Assembly: GCA_035567895.1 (NCBI GenBank)
Contig: DATMPC010000001.1
Span: forward strand, 1-64,000
Direction of reading: 5' to 3'
DNA: 64,000 bases
Source: Terriglobales bacterium
Lineage (GTDB): Bacteria > Acidobacteriota > Terriglobia > Terriglobales > Acidobacteriaceae
The position numbers were made by a program, and so were the translations under genes. This document shows, in pieces, positions 8,801-16,922 of this stretch. The notes under the pieces were generated by a model, which had not been told where the DNA came from, did no database searches, and was given only the letters and a program-made list of their open reading frames with translations. Each line of letters opens with the position of its first letter. The stretch's first letter is position 1.

Positions 8801-11800
8801 GCCGGCAGTTGTGTACTTGTGAGTTCCGCTGGTCCCGCTTTGGGTGGCTGAACCATCGCCGAAATCAAGAGTTGTACTTGCTATGGGGCGCGAGCCCGGC
8901 GTGCAGTTGCCAGTCGCAGTTACGTTGAGCGGAGCAGCGCCAGTGCTGGGTACAACACTCAGCGTGCAAGCTGGCGGTTGCGCTGGGCCGACCGTTACAG
9001 TCTGGGTCTTTGAGCCGGACAAGCCGTTGGTGTCAGTCGCGGTGACTGTAACAGTAAAAGTGCCGGGTGAATTGTAAGTGTGAGTACCGCTGGTTCCGCT
9101 TTGGGCCGCGGTGCCATCCCCGAAGTCAGTTGTAGAACTCGCGATCGGGCTGGTTCCAGCGGTGCAATTGCCCGTGACCGTCACACTAAGAGGTGCCGGG
9201 CCGCTGTTCGGGACCACTGAGAGCGCGCACGTTGGTGGCAGGTTGGGCGTGACTGTGACAACCTGCGTGCCAGTCCCGGTAAGTTGGAGGTTGTCGATTG
9301 CCGTGACCGTGACGGTGAACGTCCCGGCAGCGGAGTAAGTGTGCTGAGCGGTGCTACCGTTAACCGCGGGGGTTCCGTCGCCAAAGTCCAGGGTTGTGCT
9401 ACTGATCGTTCCGGCCGCGTCCGAGCAGGTAGCAGTCGCGGTCGTCTGCAAACCGGCAGGCACGGGATTCGGCATGACAGAAACGCTGCAGGCCGGACCA
9501 GTTGAGGTCGTCGCACTCGCCGTATTTTTGGCCAGGTTCGGATCCGACTCGATGCCGGAAACATTTGCCGTCGCAGTAATCGTCCCCGGGCTGCTCGGCA
9601 GCGTGATGAAGGTGGCCGACACAGGTTGACCATTGGCAGCGAGACTGCCGATTGGACAGCTGATATTTGTACCCTGTGTGGTGGTCGTGGAGGTGCAAGT
9701 GTTTGGAGACAAGCTCACGACAGTGCTGTTCGGAATAGAGGCAGTGAGCGTGACGCCCGTAGCATTGAGTGGACCAGCGTTGCTAACGCTGAGTGAATAG
9801 GTGATGTTCGCGCCGACATTGACAGCAGCAGGAGCGCTCAAAGTCACTCCCAAATCGGCTCCGCCGGAAAGCGCCTGGCCGAAGACGGCGATGCCTCCTA
9901 TTTGAGTAAACAGTCCGGAAGTTCCCGAAAAGCCAAGTCCGGTGCCGTAGCCGGTACCGTTCATAACGGCCCCTGTCTGGATATTGATCCGGTAGAGCAC
10001 TCCCGTGAATTCATCGTTAGTCCAGAAGCTTTGGCCGTCGGGATCGAGATTGAGGTTTTGAAAGAACGCTTCTATGGACGGGATCGTGTAGGTCTGCAGG
10101 ATGTTCCCGCTTTGGTCAATTCTCACGATACGATCTGTATCCGCAACAAGAAGCGTGTCGTCCGGAAGTTCACGCAGCGCGAATGCGCCGTGCAGATTCG
10201 TGATCATGTCCGGATGCTGCGCGAGCTCAGCAAGGTCGTAAACCTGCACTGTCTGCGTTCCTGTGGTGTAGGCAATAATGTCGCCCGAGTCGAGCAGCTC
10301 AATCCAATAGGCTGAAGTGAAAGGGTTGAGGGAAGCGGGAAAGAAAGTAGTGCTCGGTGGCGTAGTAGCACTTGCCGATTGCGGGAGTTGGACGACCGTT
10401 GGTAATACGCTCGTATCCCCTCCATGTCCGGTTTGCCCCACCAGCAGGTTTCCTGAAGGTTGGACTAAGGGTGACCACGGACCCGTGTAGCCGGTTCCAA
10501 AAAGGGTCGGCGGCACCGTGCCGTTGACCGCAAATTGCGCCACCTGGTTCGCCTGCGAGTTCGCCATGTAGAGGTTGCCGGCAGCGTCGAACGTAAGTCC
10601 CTCGCCCTGGCCTGTCGTTGGGTTCGAACTGAGCACTTGCACTACCTTGCCCGTCGCTGAATCCAGCACAAATACCATGCCGAAGTCCGTGCTTAAGAAA
10701 ACCTGTCCCTTAGCGAATGTCTGAGGGGGACCCGTGAACACACTTCCGAGAGCAACCGTTTCCGGGAATGGAGAGATCGAGCATGGATTTGTGTAAGGAC
10801 TGCAGAACCCGCCCAACCACCCAACAAAGCTCGAACCGTTGCCTGCAGTGGGAGTGGCCGTCAACATCACAGGAGTTGTTCCCGTACCTGGAAACTGTGC
10901 GGAGCAGGTTCCAGAAGCGGTACCGTTTGTAACAGCGCAGTTGATTGCGTTGGTGCTGTCGGTAATCGTACCGCTTCCGCTGCCAAACCCGACGATGTTG
11001 ATCGTCATCTGCGGCGCAGGAGTAATGGGTGTGAACGTAGCAGTAACGTTCTGGGCCTGGTTCATGAGGACCTGACAAGACGCAGTCCCGGAGCAGGCAC
11101 CGCTCCAGCCGGCGAAGTTGAAGCCAGAGCTGGGGGAGGCCGTCAATGTCACTGTCGATCCTGCGGCAAAGTTTGCTGTGCACGTCCCCGCAAATTGGGT
11201 AAAGCAAGAGATTCCGAATGGACTGCTCGCGACGAATCCCCCAGCGGCGCTCGAACCTGCGGGCGGAATTAGGGTAACCATGAGCGGAAATGTTGTCTGC
11301 GCGGCCGTTCCGGAGAGAGTGTACGTAAGGCTGGGATTGGCAGCGTCGTTGGTAGAGAACGTCAACGTTGCTGTAATCGGGCCGTTCGCGTTGGGGCCGG
11401 GAGCGAAGGTAAAGTTAAGGATACAGAAACTCAGTTGACCTGTCGGGGGTACGACAACGGGAGGATCTGCTCCAAAACACCCGGAGGACGGCTTGACGTT
11501 GAAGTCGGTCGGGTCGGAAACGCTCAGATTGCTGATAACGAGATCGTCCAGGCCGAGGTTTCCCAGGTCGATAGGTTGCCTATTTGTCTGACCAACCAAT
11601 GTAACCGGAAATGTGAGCGTACTTCCCGATCCGGGAAAGATCGAACTGATAGGCGCCAGATTTACTTTGCGGATGCGGTTGCTTCCTGAGTCGGCAATGA
11701 AGACATCATGGGTACCCTGCTGAGTGTTAAACAGAGCAAGGCCGGTATTCTCGATCATCGCCACGGTGGAAGGGCCTCCGTCGCCGGAGAATCCTCCGGC

Positions 11801-13948
11801 GAGGTTGTTGACGTCGCCAGCGATGGTGCTCACGTCTCCGCTGAATGCGTCCACGCGACGAACTACGTTATCGAAACCGCCGCCAATGTACAGGTTCTCC
11901 AGGTTGTCGACAGCAATGTACTGGGCGCCTTCCATTGAGGCTGAACGTGCGGATCCACCGTCTCCTCCGAAAGTCGGGATTCCGTTGAATGCGGCGTTTG
12001 ATATGTTCTCGATCAAGGCAATTCCGCTCACAATACTCACTCGGCGGATCGCATTGTCGCCGCTATCCGCAATGAATACGTCGGTGTTGCCTGGTTGTGG
12101 AACGCCTTGTATCAGGCCAGGAGAGACAGCCAATCCGGCGGGAGCATTGAGTAGCGCTGAAGTCGGCACGCCGTTATCACCGCAGTTAGTGGGATATGTT
12201 GTGCAGGCCTTACCTGGAGTACCAGCGAAGGTTGTGATTGTCCCGGTTGTGCCGACTACACGAACCGTATTGAGTGCTTGATCGGAGATGTAGATGTTGC
12301 CGCCCGCGTCCACGCCCACACCGACGGGCACATCCAGGCTTGCGCTTGTTGCGGCTCCGCCATCTCCGCAGGTTGGAAACGAGGCTGATCCTGGGGTGCA
12401 GGGAGTTCCATTTCCGGCCACGGTCGCGATCTGTCCAGGCTGGATTTGAATGCCCGCTATTGTGATGGCGCCCGCCTGGTTGTTGATCGCGCGAACAACA
12501 GCTGCTTTGGAGTCGACGATGTAATAGTTCCCCGTACCGTCAATCGCAACTCCTTGCGGACTAACAAATCGGGCTGAGGTCGCAGGCCCACTGTCGCCGT
12601 TGCAGCCCGGTTGAGCGCAGTTGAGCGTGGCGCCACCGAATCCTGAGCCCACGACCGTGCTGATATTGCCTTTCGTATCGATCTGCCTTAATCGCTCTCC
12701 AGCAGTTTCGAGCGCGAAGACGTTCTCGTTGGCATCCACCAGCAGACTTTGCGCCAAACCTAGCACCGCACTGGTGGCCGCTCCGCCGTCTCCTCCTGAG
12801 CCTCCGCCAGCGAGATTTGCGATCGTCGCGTTCGCCGCGCTGACGACGCGAACGCGCATGTTGAAGGTGTCGGCAATGACGATGTTATTGTTCGCATCGA
12901 TGAAGACGCCTTCAGGAAAATTTAGCGATGCTCTTGTTGCAGGTCCGCTGTCACCGCAGCCAGGCTCGTTGCTGCAGATGGTCCCGAGTCCGGCTACTGT
13001 GGTGATGATGTGGCTTGCGGACGTATCAACTTTGCGAATGCTTGGGTTGCCAGAGTCGGTGATGTAGAGATTGCCATTGGCGTCGGTAGCCAGGCCGGTG
13101 GGACGATCGATCTGCGCCGAGGTTGCTGAACCACCATCTCCGTTCTGACCCGGAACGCCCGGCGTGTTCAATGTGCCGGCATAGCTGCTGATGTTTTGGG
13201 ATGCGTCAACTTTGCAGACGACATCGAGCTCAGTATCGGATACGAAGAGATTCCCAGCCCCGTCTATGGCAACCCCCGTCGGCTTCTCCAGAAGTGCATT
13301 CTTTACGGCGTTACCGCTGTTGCAACCGAACGCTACATCGGCGCCAGGATTCGTTCCGGCATAGGTGGTGATCACCTGCGTAGCCGCATCGACGCGCCGT
13401 ACTACCGCGTTCCCGGTATCGGCGATAAATAAGTTCCCGTTGCCATCGACCGCGATTCCCGTGGGAGTATTCAGCCGAGCATTCGTCGCCGGGCCGCCAT
13501 CGCCGCCGTAAGCACCAAAATATGGATCCTCGCTGCCGGCGACTGTCGTGATGTTCTTTGATGAAGCGTCTACACGGCGAATTCTCTCGTTGTTCTGATC
13601 GGAGATAAAAAGATTGTTGCCTTTATCGATCGCAAGACCAGTCGGGAAATTGAGTTGAGCCTTGGTCGCCGTGCCGCCATCGCCGGAGAAGCCGGCTATC
13701 CCAGTTCCCGCGTAAGCGGTCAATGCGCCGCCGGTGTCTACGACGAACACGGTATTCAGGGCCGGAACAGCGATGTAGGTATTCCCGGCGCTGTCTCTCA
13801 CCGCAGAAGTAGGTTGCGGCAGGTAGGCGTTGGTCGCCAGGTTAGACTGCGCGCCACCGCCGGCGATGGTGTTGATTGTATTCACCTGTCCAGTGGCCCA
13901 GAGCGAGGCCAGCGAGATGACAATAAGAAGGCTGAGCGTACGTCGCAT
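5846..13948 (-). CDS. Giant secreted NHL-propeller / PKD-repeat surface protein
   Basis: 2700-aa exported protein, probably a cell-surface adhesin or scaffold. Order seen: signal peptide (1-20); repeated NHL units (NLFISDQNNERIRRVD type, with GDGG and TPTGIAVD-like motifs) to about residue 770; an ASPM/HYDIN-like Ig domain (about 775-885); InlB-type repeats with GWSGAC (about 890-1075); a second beta-propeller (about 1080-1350); a DUF11 domain (about 1360-1470); nine PKD domains with LDFGDG and GTFTVTVTA motifs (about 1475-2265); a third propeller; and a C-terminal Ig-like module containing two hydrophobic segments, RSPRRRRG and ASCGGGG. No enzyme motif is visible. It is followed after 23 bp by the FecR-like gene. 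The ATG is preceded by GGGGAAA. Confidence 0.88.
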   Translation of the reverse strand: MRRTLSLLIVISLASLWATGQVNTINTIAGGGAQSNLATNAYLPQPTSAVRDSAGNTYIAVPALNTVFVVDTGGALTAYAGTGIAGFSGDGGTATKAQLNFPTGLAIDKGNNLFISDQNNERIRRVDASSKNITTVAGSEDPYFGAYGGDGGPATNARLNTPTGIAVDGNGNLFIADTGNAVVRRVDAATQVITTYAGTNPGADVAFGCNSGNAVKNALLEKPTGVAIDGAGNLFVSDTELDVVCKVDASQNISSYAGTLNTPGVPGQNGDGGSATSAQIDRPTGLATDANGNLYITDSGNPSIRKVDTSASHIITTVAGLGTICSNEPGCGDSGPATRASLNFPEGVFIDANNNIVIADTFNMRVRVVSAANATIANLAGGGSGGDGGAATSAVLGLAQSLLVDANENVFALETAGERLRQIDTKGNISTVVGSGFGGATLNCAQPGCNGDSGPATSARFVSPQGVAIDGTGNYYIVDSKAAVVRAINNQAGAITIAGIQIQPGQIATVAGNGTPCTPGSASFPTCGDGGAATSASLDVPVGVGVDAGGNIYISDQALNTVRVVGTTGTITTFAGTPGKACTTYPTNCGDNGVPTSALLNAPAGLAVSPGLIQGVPQPGNTDVFIADSGDNAIRRVSIVSGIALIENISNAAFNGIPTFGGDGGSARSASMEGAQYIAVDNLENLYIGGGFDNVVRRVDAFSGDVSTIAGDVNNLAGGFSGDGGPSTVAMIENTGLALFNTQQGTHDVFIADSGSNRIRKVNLAPISSIFPGSGSTLTFPVTLVGQTNRQPIDLGNLGLDDLVISNLSVSDPTDFNVKPSSGCFGADPPVVVPPTGQLSFCILNFTFAPGPNANGPITATLTFSTNDAANPSLTYTLSGTAAQTTFPLMVTLIPPAGSSAAGGFVASSPFGISCFTQFAGTCTANFAAGSTVTLTASPSSGFNFAGWSGACSGTASCQVLMNQAQNVTATFTPITPAPQMTINIVGFGSGSGTITDSTNAINCAVTNGTASGTCSAQFPGTGTTPVMLTATPTAGNGSSFVGWLGGFCSPYTNPCSISPFPETVALGSVFTGPPQTFAKGQVFLSTDFGMVFVLDSATGKVVQVLSSNPTTGQGEGLTFDAAGNLYMANSQANQVAQFAVNGTVPPTLFGTGYTGPWSPLVQPSGNLLVGQTGHGGDTSVLPTVVQLPQSASATTPPSTTFFPASLNPFTSAYWIELLDSGDIIAYTTGTQTVQVYDLAELAQHPDMITNLHGAFALRELPDDTLLVADTDRIVRIDQSGNILQTYTIPSIEAFFQNLNLDPDGQSFWTNDEFTGVLYRINIQTGAVMNGTGYGTGLGFSGTSGLFTQIGGIAVFGQALSGGADLGVTLSAPAAVNVGANITYSLSVSNAGPLNATGVTLTASIPNSTVVSLSPNTCTSTTTTQGTNISCPIGSLAANGQPVSATFITLPSSPGTITATANVSGIESDPNLAKNTASATTSTGPACSVSVMPNPVPAGLQTTATATCSDAAGTISSTTLDFGDGTPAVNGSTAQHTYSAAGTFTVTVTAIDNLQLTGTGTQVVTVTPNLPPTCALSVVPNSGPAPLSVTVTGNCTAGTSPIASSTTDFGDGTAAQSGTSGTHTYNSPGTFTVTVTATDTNGLSGSKTQTVTVGPAQPPACTLSVVPSTGAAPLNVTATGNCTPGSRPIASTTLDFGDGSATQSGTSGTHKYTTAGTFTVKLTATDTSGLSSTTTQTVTVTPAVAPGCTLTVVPNSGPAPLDVTATGTCTAGTSPIASTTLDFGDGSASQTGTSGTHRYGSTGTFTVRVTATDQNGLSGSATQMVVVSAAQPPACTLVVAPNSGPAPLTVTATGNCTPGSSPITSSTIDFGDGSTAQSGTSGSHTYNSPGTFTVTVTAKDANGLSGSATQTVTVGAAVAPACTLSVVPNSGASPLNVTATGNCTPGSRPLASTTLDFGDGSAAQSGASGTHRYTTAGTFTVKLTATDTSGLSSTATQTVTVTPAVAPACTLTVVPNSGPAPLDVTATGNCTAGTSPIASTTLDFGDGSASQSGTSGTHRYSSAGTFTVKVTATDGNGLTGSATQTVTVAVNQPPSCTLSVAPTSGLAPLPVTATGSCSDPEKALSSTLLDFGDGTTQAAPSGTHTYTKAGTFTVTLTGTDAVGQKATATQTVTVGTNTAPTCTLTVTPTTGIVPLPISATGNCVDAENNIATTVLDFGDGTTANAASGTHTYNAAGTFIVKVTATDALGLSGSASQSVTVTVNNFPQGVFVGISPGTVKRFAPDGTLLQTLTTGLNGTVSGMGFDKAGNLYATDFTAGNVSKFDPKTGTLLGTFGTGFNCQPETIVFDGAGNAYVGQQGCSHQILKFDPSGKLVTTFTVATEEQGSDDIDLSADNCTLLYTSEGLSILRYDVCRNQQLPPFATGLKKALMLRILPDGGVIVADLVDIVRLNASGQQVMTYTAPGDQCLYSITLDQDGTSFWAGDYCSSNIYRFDINSGKQLAKFNSGTPSGTVFGVAISGSGLNVAGLGNAGNITTSPSSASLATGQSATFTVSFTPNAASAGHTLTLSCAGLPVGLACSFNPSTITLGAVGTTTTSTLTITRTTTAELLHPSSPWMLASWMGMVPAIVLVGLRSPRRRRGSVMWLGLIVACTGIWASCGGGGMSKSTTPAPTPQGTYTIIVVGNSGGMQTSTTVNLTVQ
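7674..9239 (-). repeat. Tandem duplication of a three-PKD unit (2 x 783 bp)
   Basis: PKD domains 2-4 (about 8457-9239) and 5-7 (about 7674-8456) correspond one to one at an offset of 783 bp, 3 x 261. For example, the stretch starting tgcagttacgtcgagtggag at 7871 recurs at 8654 with few changes over more than 100 bp. Domain 2 matches 5, 3 matches 6 and 4 matches 7 more closely than neighbours match each other. This indicates a recent in-frame duplication of a triplet. Confidence 0.8.
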
Positions 13949-14531
13949 TCGTATTTCCCCGGAATTTCAGTTTCGGCATCGCAATCCCTCGGCCAATGGA
14001 ATCCCTCGCCGACAACACACCAAGCCTCCGCAACTCACAGCGCTACGCCCGAGTTCGCGCACACTCGTCGAAAGCCTGCTTGTAACCTGGCAAGGACATC
14101 GGTGGGCGTGAACCCTGTGCTTTAGGGAATGATCCAGAGACTCGGGTTGGAATAGTACGACAACTCGGCCCTGGAAGAGATGTTGAAAATTCAGTAAATG
14201 TCCAAAAATCTGTTTCTTATGCGTTCTAAGGTCTTCCCTCCAAAGCTCGAATTTCTGTTCGTTCTGGGGCAGTTAAGGATGAAGGGCTGTTGATACGGCG
14301 AGCCAACCACCTCTTTGTGACCCGAATAATCGTGCGTACTTGACATGTTCGCCATTTGTTCGCTATACTTCAATTTGTAGTTAATCGCGGCAGACCAAGC
14401 ACTTCCACCCTGCCGCAGCGCGGCGTCCCGTTGCCGCGCAACCGCCTCGTCCATCGAGGCCTTGTTGTATCCGGGCCCTTCAGTGCAGTGCCACCTACGA
14501 GGTGAAGATCATTCCAGGAGAATTTCTTCCC
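13949..14531. other. Intergenic region upstream of the giant protein
   Basis: 583 bp between two divergent genes. It should hold the promoter of the 2700-aa protein and that of the plus-strand gene starting at 14532. Short open frames exist on both strands but have unconvincing composition. The middle (about 14180-14360) is more AT-rich than its surroundings. I see no recognisable RNA or repeat. Confidence 0.5.
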
Positions 14532-15153
14532 ATGAGCGCCATATACGATGAAGACGATTCCAACGACAACTCACCAGACGAGAGCGACGCCAAAAAACCT
14601 GTGCGCCGATGGTCGAACAATCCCATCCGCGATGCAGCGCTTCGGCTGCTGAACTCTCCCGCCCCGCCGCGCGAGGATCCGGATGACATCGAGACCGATC
14701 CGCCGCCGGCGATTGATCCGCAGCAAGTGGGCGACATTCCTAAGATCGGATCGTTAGAAGAAGGTGTGGATCTGTTCAAAGCGCTTAACCGCAACATTGA
14801 GCTGCAGGAAGGACTCGGCGAGCTCATATCGCGTCCAGAAGCTCGAGTATCTGAAGAAAGCAAACGACGCCAAGCGCTGCGAGCACATCAAGACCAACGG
14901 CATTCAGTGCGGCTCTCCGGCGGTTGGCAGCCGGCAGTACTGCTACTTCCATGGGGTGATCCATCAGCAGAATCATGAGCTCCCGTTGATCGAGGATCAG
15001 CGCAGTCTGCACCTCGCCTACCTGGACCTGGCGAAGAGCGTCAGCACGCAAACGATCTCTGTGGCCCACGGCAAGCTTCTGCTTCAGATTCTGCAAAGCG
15101 CAGGCAAGAATCTGCCGAACGGCGATTGGGATGATGGCTATGAAGGGATCTGA
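14532..15153 (+). pseudogene. Frameshifted small protein with Cys-rich CX7CX10CX2H motif
   Basis: Two overlapping frames appear to be one gene. The first (from ATG 14532, AGGAG 11 bp upstream) encodes an acidic, Pro-rich N-terminus ending around KALNRNIELQEGLGELI near 14830. The next frame, +1 relative, continues with VQKLEYLKKANDAKRCEH and then a motif C-x7-C-x10-C-x2-H (IQCGSPAVGSRQYCYFH) and a helical tail to TGA 15151-15153. Beyond the switch, the first frame reads basic, unprotein-like sequence to 14978. Inference: a single-base indel or sequencing error in a small Cys/His-motif protein of a type seen in Acidobacteriota. Function unknown. The alternative, two overlapping genes, is less likely because the second frame has no well-placed start. 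Confidence 0.55.
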
Positions 15154-15284
15154 TGCGATATCCCCAACAGGATCCACAGGGATTGGATGGGATATCCCAG
15201 CCAATCCTCAGGGATCAAGATGCGATATCCCTAGGGACCTCAAGGGATCCTGATGGGACTTAAAGGGACTTAGCAAGATTTCAG
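15152..15284. repeat. 33-bp tandem repeats carrying GATATCCC
   Basis: Copies begin at 15152, 15186, 15219 and, degenerate, 15252, giving spacings of 34, 33 and 33 bp. The first three start GATGSGATATCCC and end with (A)CAGGGATNN-like sequence; the fourth keeps only GATGGGA and AGGGA. The array starts inside the TGA of the preceding frameshifted gene. Too few and too divergent for CRISPR. Origin unknown. Confidence 0.65.
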
Positions 15285-15350
15285 CCACTCAAAGTCGGGA
15301 AACGGCGACCAGTCTGATTTGTGCCCGGATAGAAACGTTCGAGTCGACAT

Positions 15351-15929
15351 CTACTTTGCGGATTTAGATGGCGGGAAACTCTGAAACATCTTGGCTACCG
15401 AGTTCTGAACCTGCTTTTGCAGCTCTGAGGATTTTTCCTTGAGGGTGCCTTTCGCGATTGCCCGCCAGACGGAATGCTTCGTAGATGCATCCCTCATTTC
15501 GATTAAGAGAGCGCCCTTTGCTACGGAGACCACAGTACCGACGCTGTTGTTGGTCCACATAGTTGTCCCGGGCAACGGCGTCCCCCCGACTGCGGTGTAG
15601 GTCGGATCGGCGGCCGGGACGGAATCCATCGAGTCGACTTGACCGTAGAAGTTCAAGATCAGATCGGGATGGTCTTTATCGATCGTCATTCCTTTCATCT
15701 TGAGCTGTTCGTCTGCGTTGGCTCTGATCTCGATTCCCACAAAGGGACGAGTAGTTACTGGATGATCAGCCCATGCGTACGTGCGGTACTTGGAAAAATC
15801 GGCGTTCTTGTCCCAGGCAACGTCGAGTTTCGGTCCGGCTTCGAGTGTCAACGTTCCGCAGAGCAGGAAGAGAGCAACGAGCACAGTTGAAACACTGCGG
15901 GAAGTCGTATATCTCTCGAGACGTTTCAT
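15351..15929 (-). CDS. DUF4136 domain envelope protein
   Basis: Exported 192-aa protein of the DUF4136 family, members of which are small periplasmic or lipid-linked proteins of unknown role. The N-terminal signal peptide (about 1-31, ending LTLEAG) has no lipobox Cys in the usual place. The DUF4136 core starts at VAWDKNADFSKYRTYAWADH and runs to about residue 180, with DPDLILNF-like and LLIEMRDASTKHSVWR segments typical of the family. Its ATG follows the sortase stop codon directly, so it is very likely translated from the same mRNA. Confidence 0.85.
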   Translation of the reverse strand: MKRLERYTTSRSVSTVLVALFLLCGTLTLEAGPKLDVAWDKNADFSKYRTYAWADHPVTTRPFVGIEIRANADEQLKMKGMTIDKDHPDLILNFYGQVDSMDSVPAADPTYTAVGGTPLPGTTMWTNNSVGTVVSVAKGALLIEMRDASTKHSVWRAIAKGTLKEKSSELQKQVQNSVAKMFQSFPPSKSAK

Positions 15930-16634
15930 CTACCGCGCGACCTCGCTGCCAGACACTGTTTGTACCGCTGCGGTGGACGAAGCTGGAATGCGATCGTCGC
16001 GAATTTGAGACGCGTGCACGATGAAGCGCTGCGGGGCGTCTCCGATGAAATAGAAAGGATAGCAAGTGACGAGCGTTACAGACGGCCGTGGCCGAGGTTG
16101 GAGTACCGAGACGTTGTTGGGAAAGACGATTTCTATGTCGTCGATTGCGTACGTAATGATTCCGTCGACGGTAGCGAGCTCCAGCCTGTCGCCGACCTCC
16201 ACATCCTTCAAGGAGCGAAAGAATCCGTCGCGGTGCGCAGCAATTCCAAGGTTCCCCACGCCACCCGGCATCGCAGTGCCCTCGATTCTGCCTGCGCCGC
16301 GATTGAGGATTAGCTCGCCAGTGCCGTTGAACACTGGGACTTGGAGTCTCAGTTTGGGAAGCCTCAGCATCGCAAGCGGCGGATCGAACTGCATCGCTAA
16401 GGTCTGTTTGTAAGCAGCGACGCGTTTCTCCGACCAGAGGCTGTAATCTGCAAGGTCACCGCGGAATGCAAAATGTCTCGATCCGGCAACGGGAGTTGAG
16501 GCAAGAGCAAATCGCCACTCAGCGATGTTGCTTCCTAAGGAGCCGTGCAACCACGCGACCGCGTAGATCGCAAGACACAAGATGCCAATTACGAGGAAAC
16601 CTCGTTCAATTCTTCGTCGGGTCTCGATTCGCAT
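15930..16634 (-). CDS. Class D sortase
   Basis: Membrane-anchored transpeptidase of 234 aa. One N-terminal TM helix (about 12-30) precedes a sortase beta-barrel. The catalytic triad is visible: His134 in AAHRDGFF, Cys191 in TLVTCYPF and Arg203 in APQRFIV. Sortases cleave a sorting signal and join the protein to an amine; in diderms the acceptor is not established. The gene abuts the DUF4136 gene, implying an operon. I see no LPxTG-type signal in the window; the giant surface protein has a TM-plus-RRRR element but not at its extreme C-terminus. Confidence 0.9.
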   Translation of the reverse strand: MRIETRRRIERGFLVIGILCLAIYAVAWLHGSLGSNIAEWRFALASTPVAGSRHFAFRGDLADYSLWSEKRVAAYKQTLAMQFDPPLAMLRLPKLRLQVPVFNGTGELILNRGAGRIEGTAMPGGVGNLGIAAHRDGFFRSLKDVEVGDRLELATVDGIITYAIDDIEIVFPNNVSVLQPRPRPSVTLVTCYPFYFIGDAPQRFIVHASQIRDDRIPASSTAAVQTVSGSEVAR

Positions 16635-16817
16635 GGTGTTGAGAACGCTCTCGCTCGCGCAAACCTGAGCGAAAGTAAGCTATCCGATTAGTAGAGAAGA
16701 AGGTAACTGGCAAGACTTACAGGGACAGAGAGCGTCTACCTGGTTGAATGCTAGGAACGATTCTGTAATTTTTGGCAGTTCTGCGCCCGAATGCATTAGC
16801 GTACGGTGGCTGCATCA

Positions 16818-16884
16818 CCTCGCTGATTCCCGAATGGTCTCAGCCTCTCCTCTGGGGCGCAATCGGCCGACGGAATCAGCGAGG
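16818..16884. repeat. 13-bp perfect inverted repeat
   Basis: CCTCGCTGATTCC at 16818-16830 is matched by GGAATCAGCGAGG at 16872-16884 with a 41-nt spacer. It lies in the 288-bp gap between the DUF2950 gene and the sortase gene, both minus strand. No T-run follows on the minus strand, so a Rho-independent terminator is not supported; an extended hairpin or small repeat element is possible. Confidence 0.5.
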
Positions 16885-16922
16885 GAATCTGAGCTCGAGT
16901 TCTTCCGTTGCTGGTTTTCCCC

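Noticed and set aside
7150-9500. Regularly spaced repeats that might suggest a CRISPR array
   Set aside because: The unit is about 261 bp and codes for PKD domains in one open frame; no short direct repeats with unique spacers.
5871-13432. Many medium ORFs on the plus strand opposite the giant gene
   Set aside because: They are antisense shadows of repetitive coding sequence; composition follows the codon pattern of the minus-strand protein.
14191-14454. 87-codon minus-strand ORF in the 583-bp gap
   Set aside because: Low-quality composition, no ribosome site and no recognisable family.
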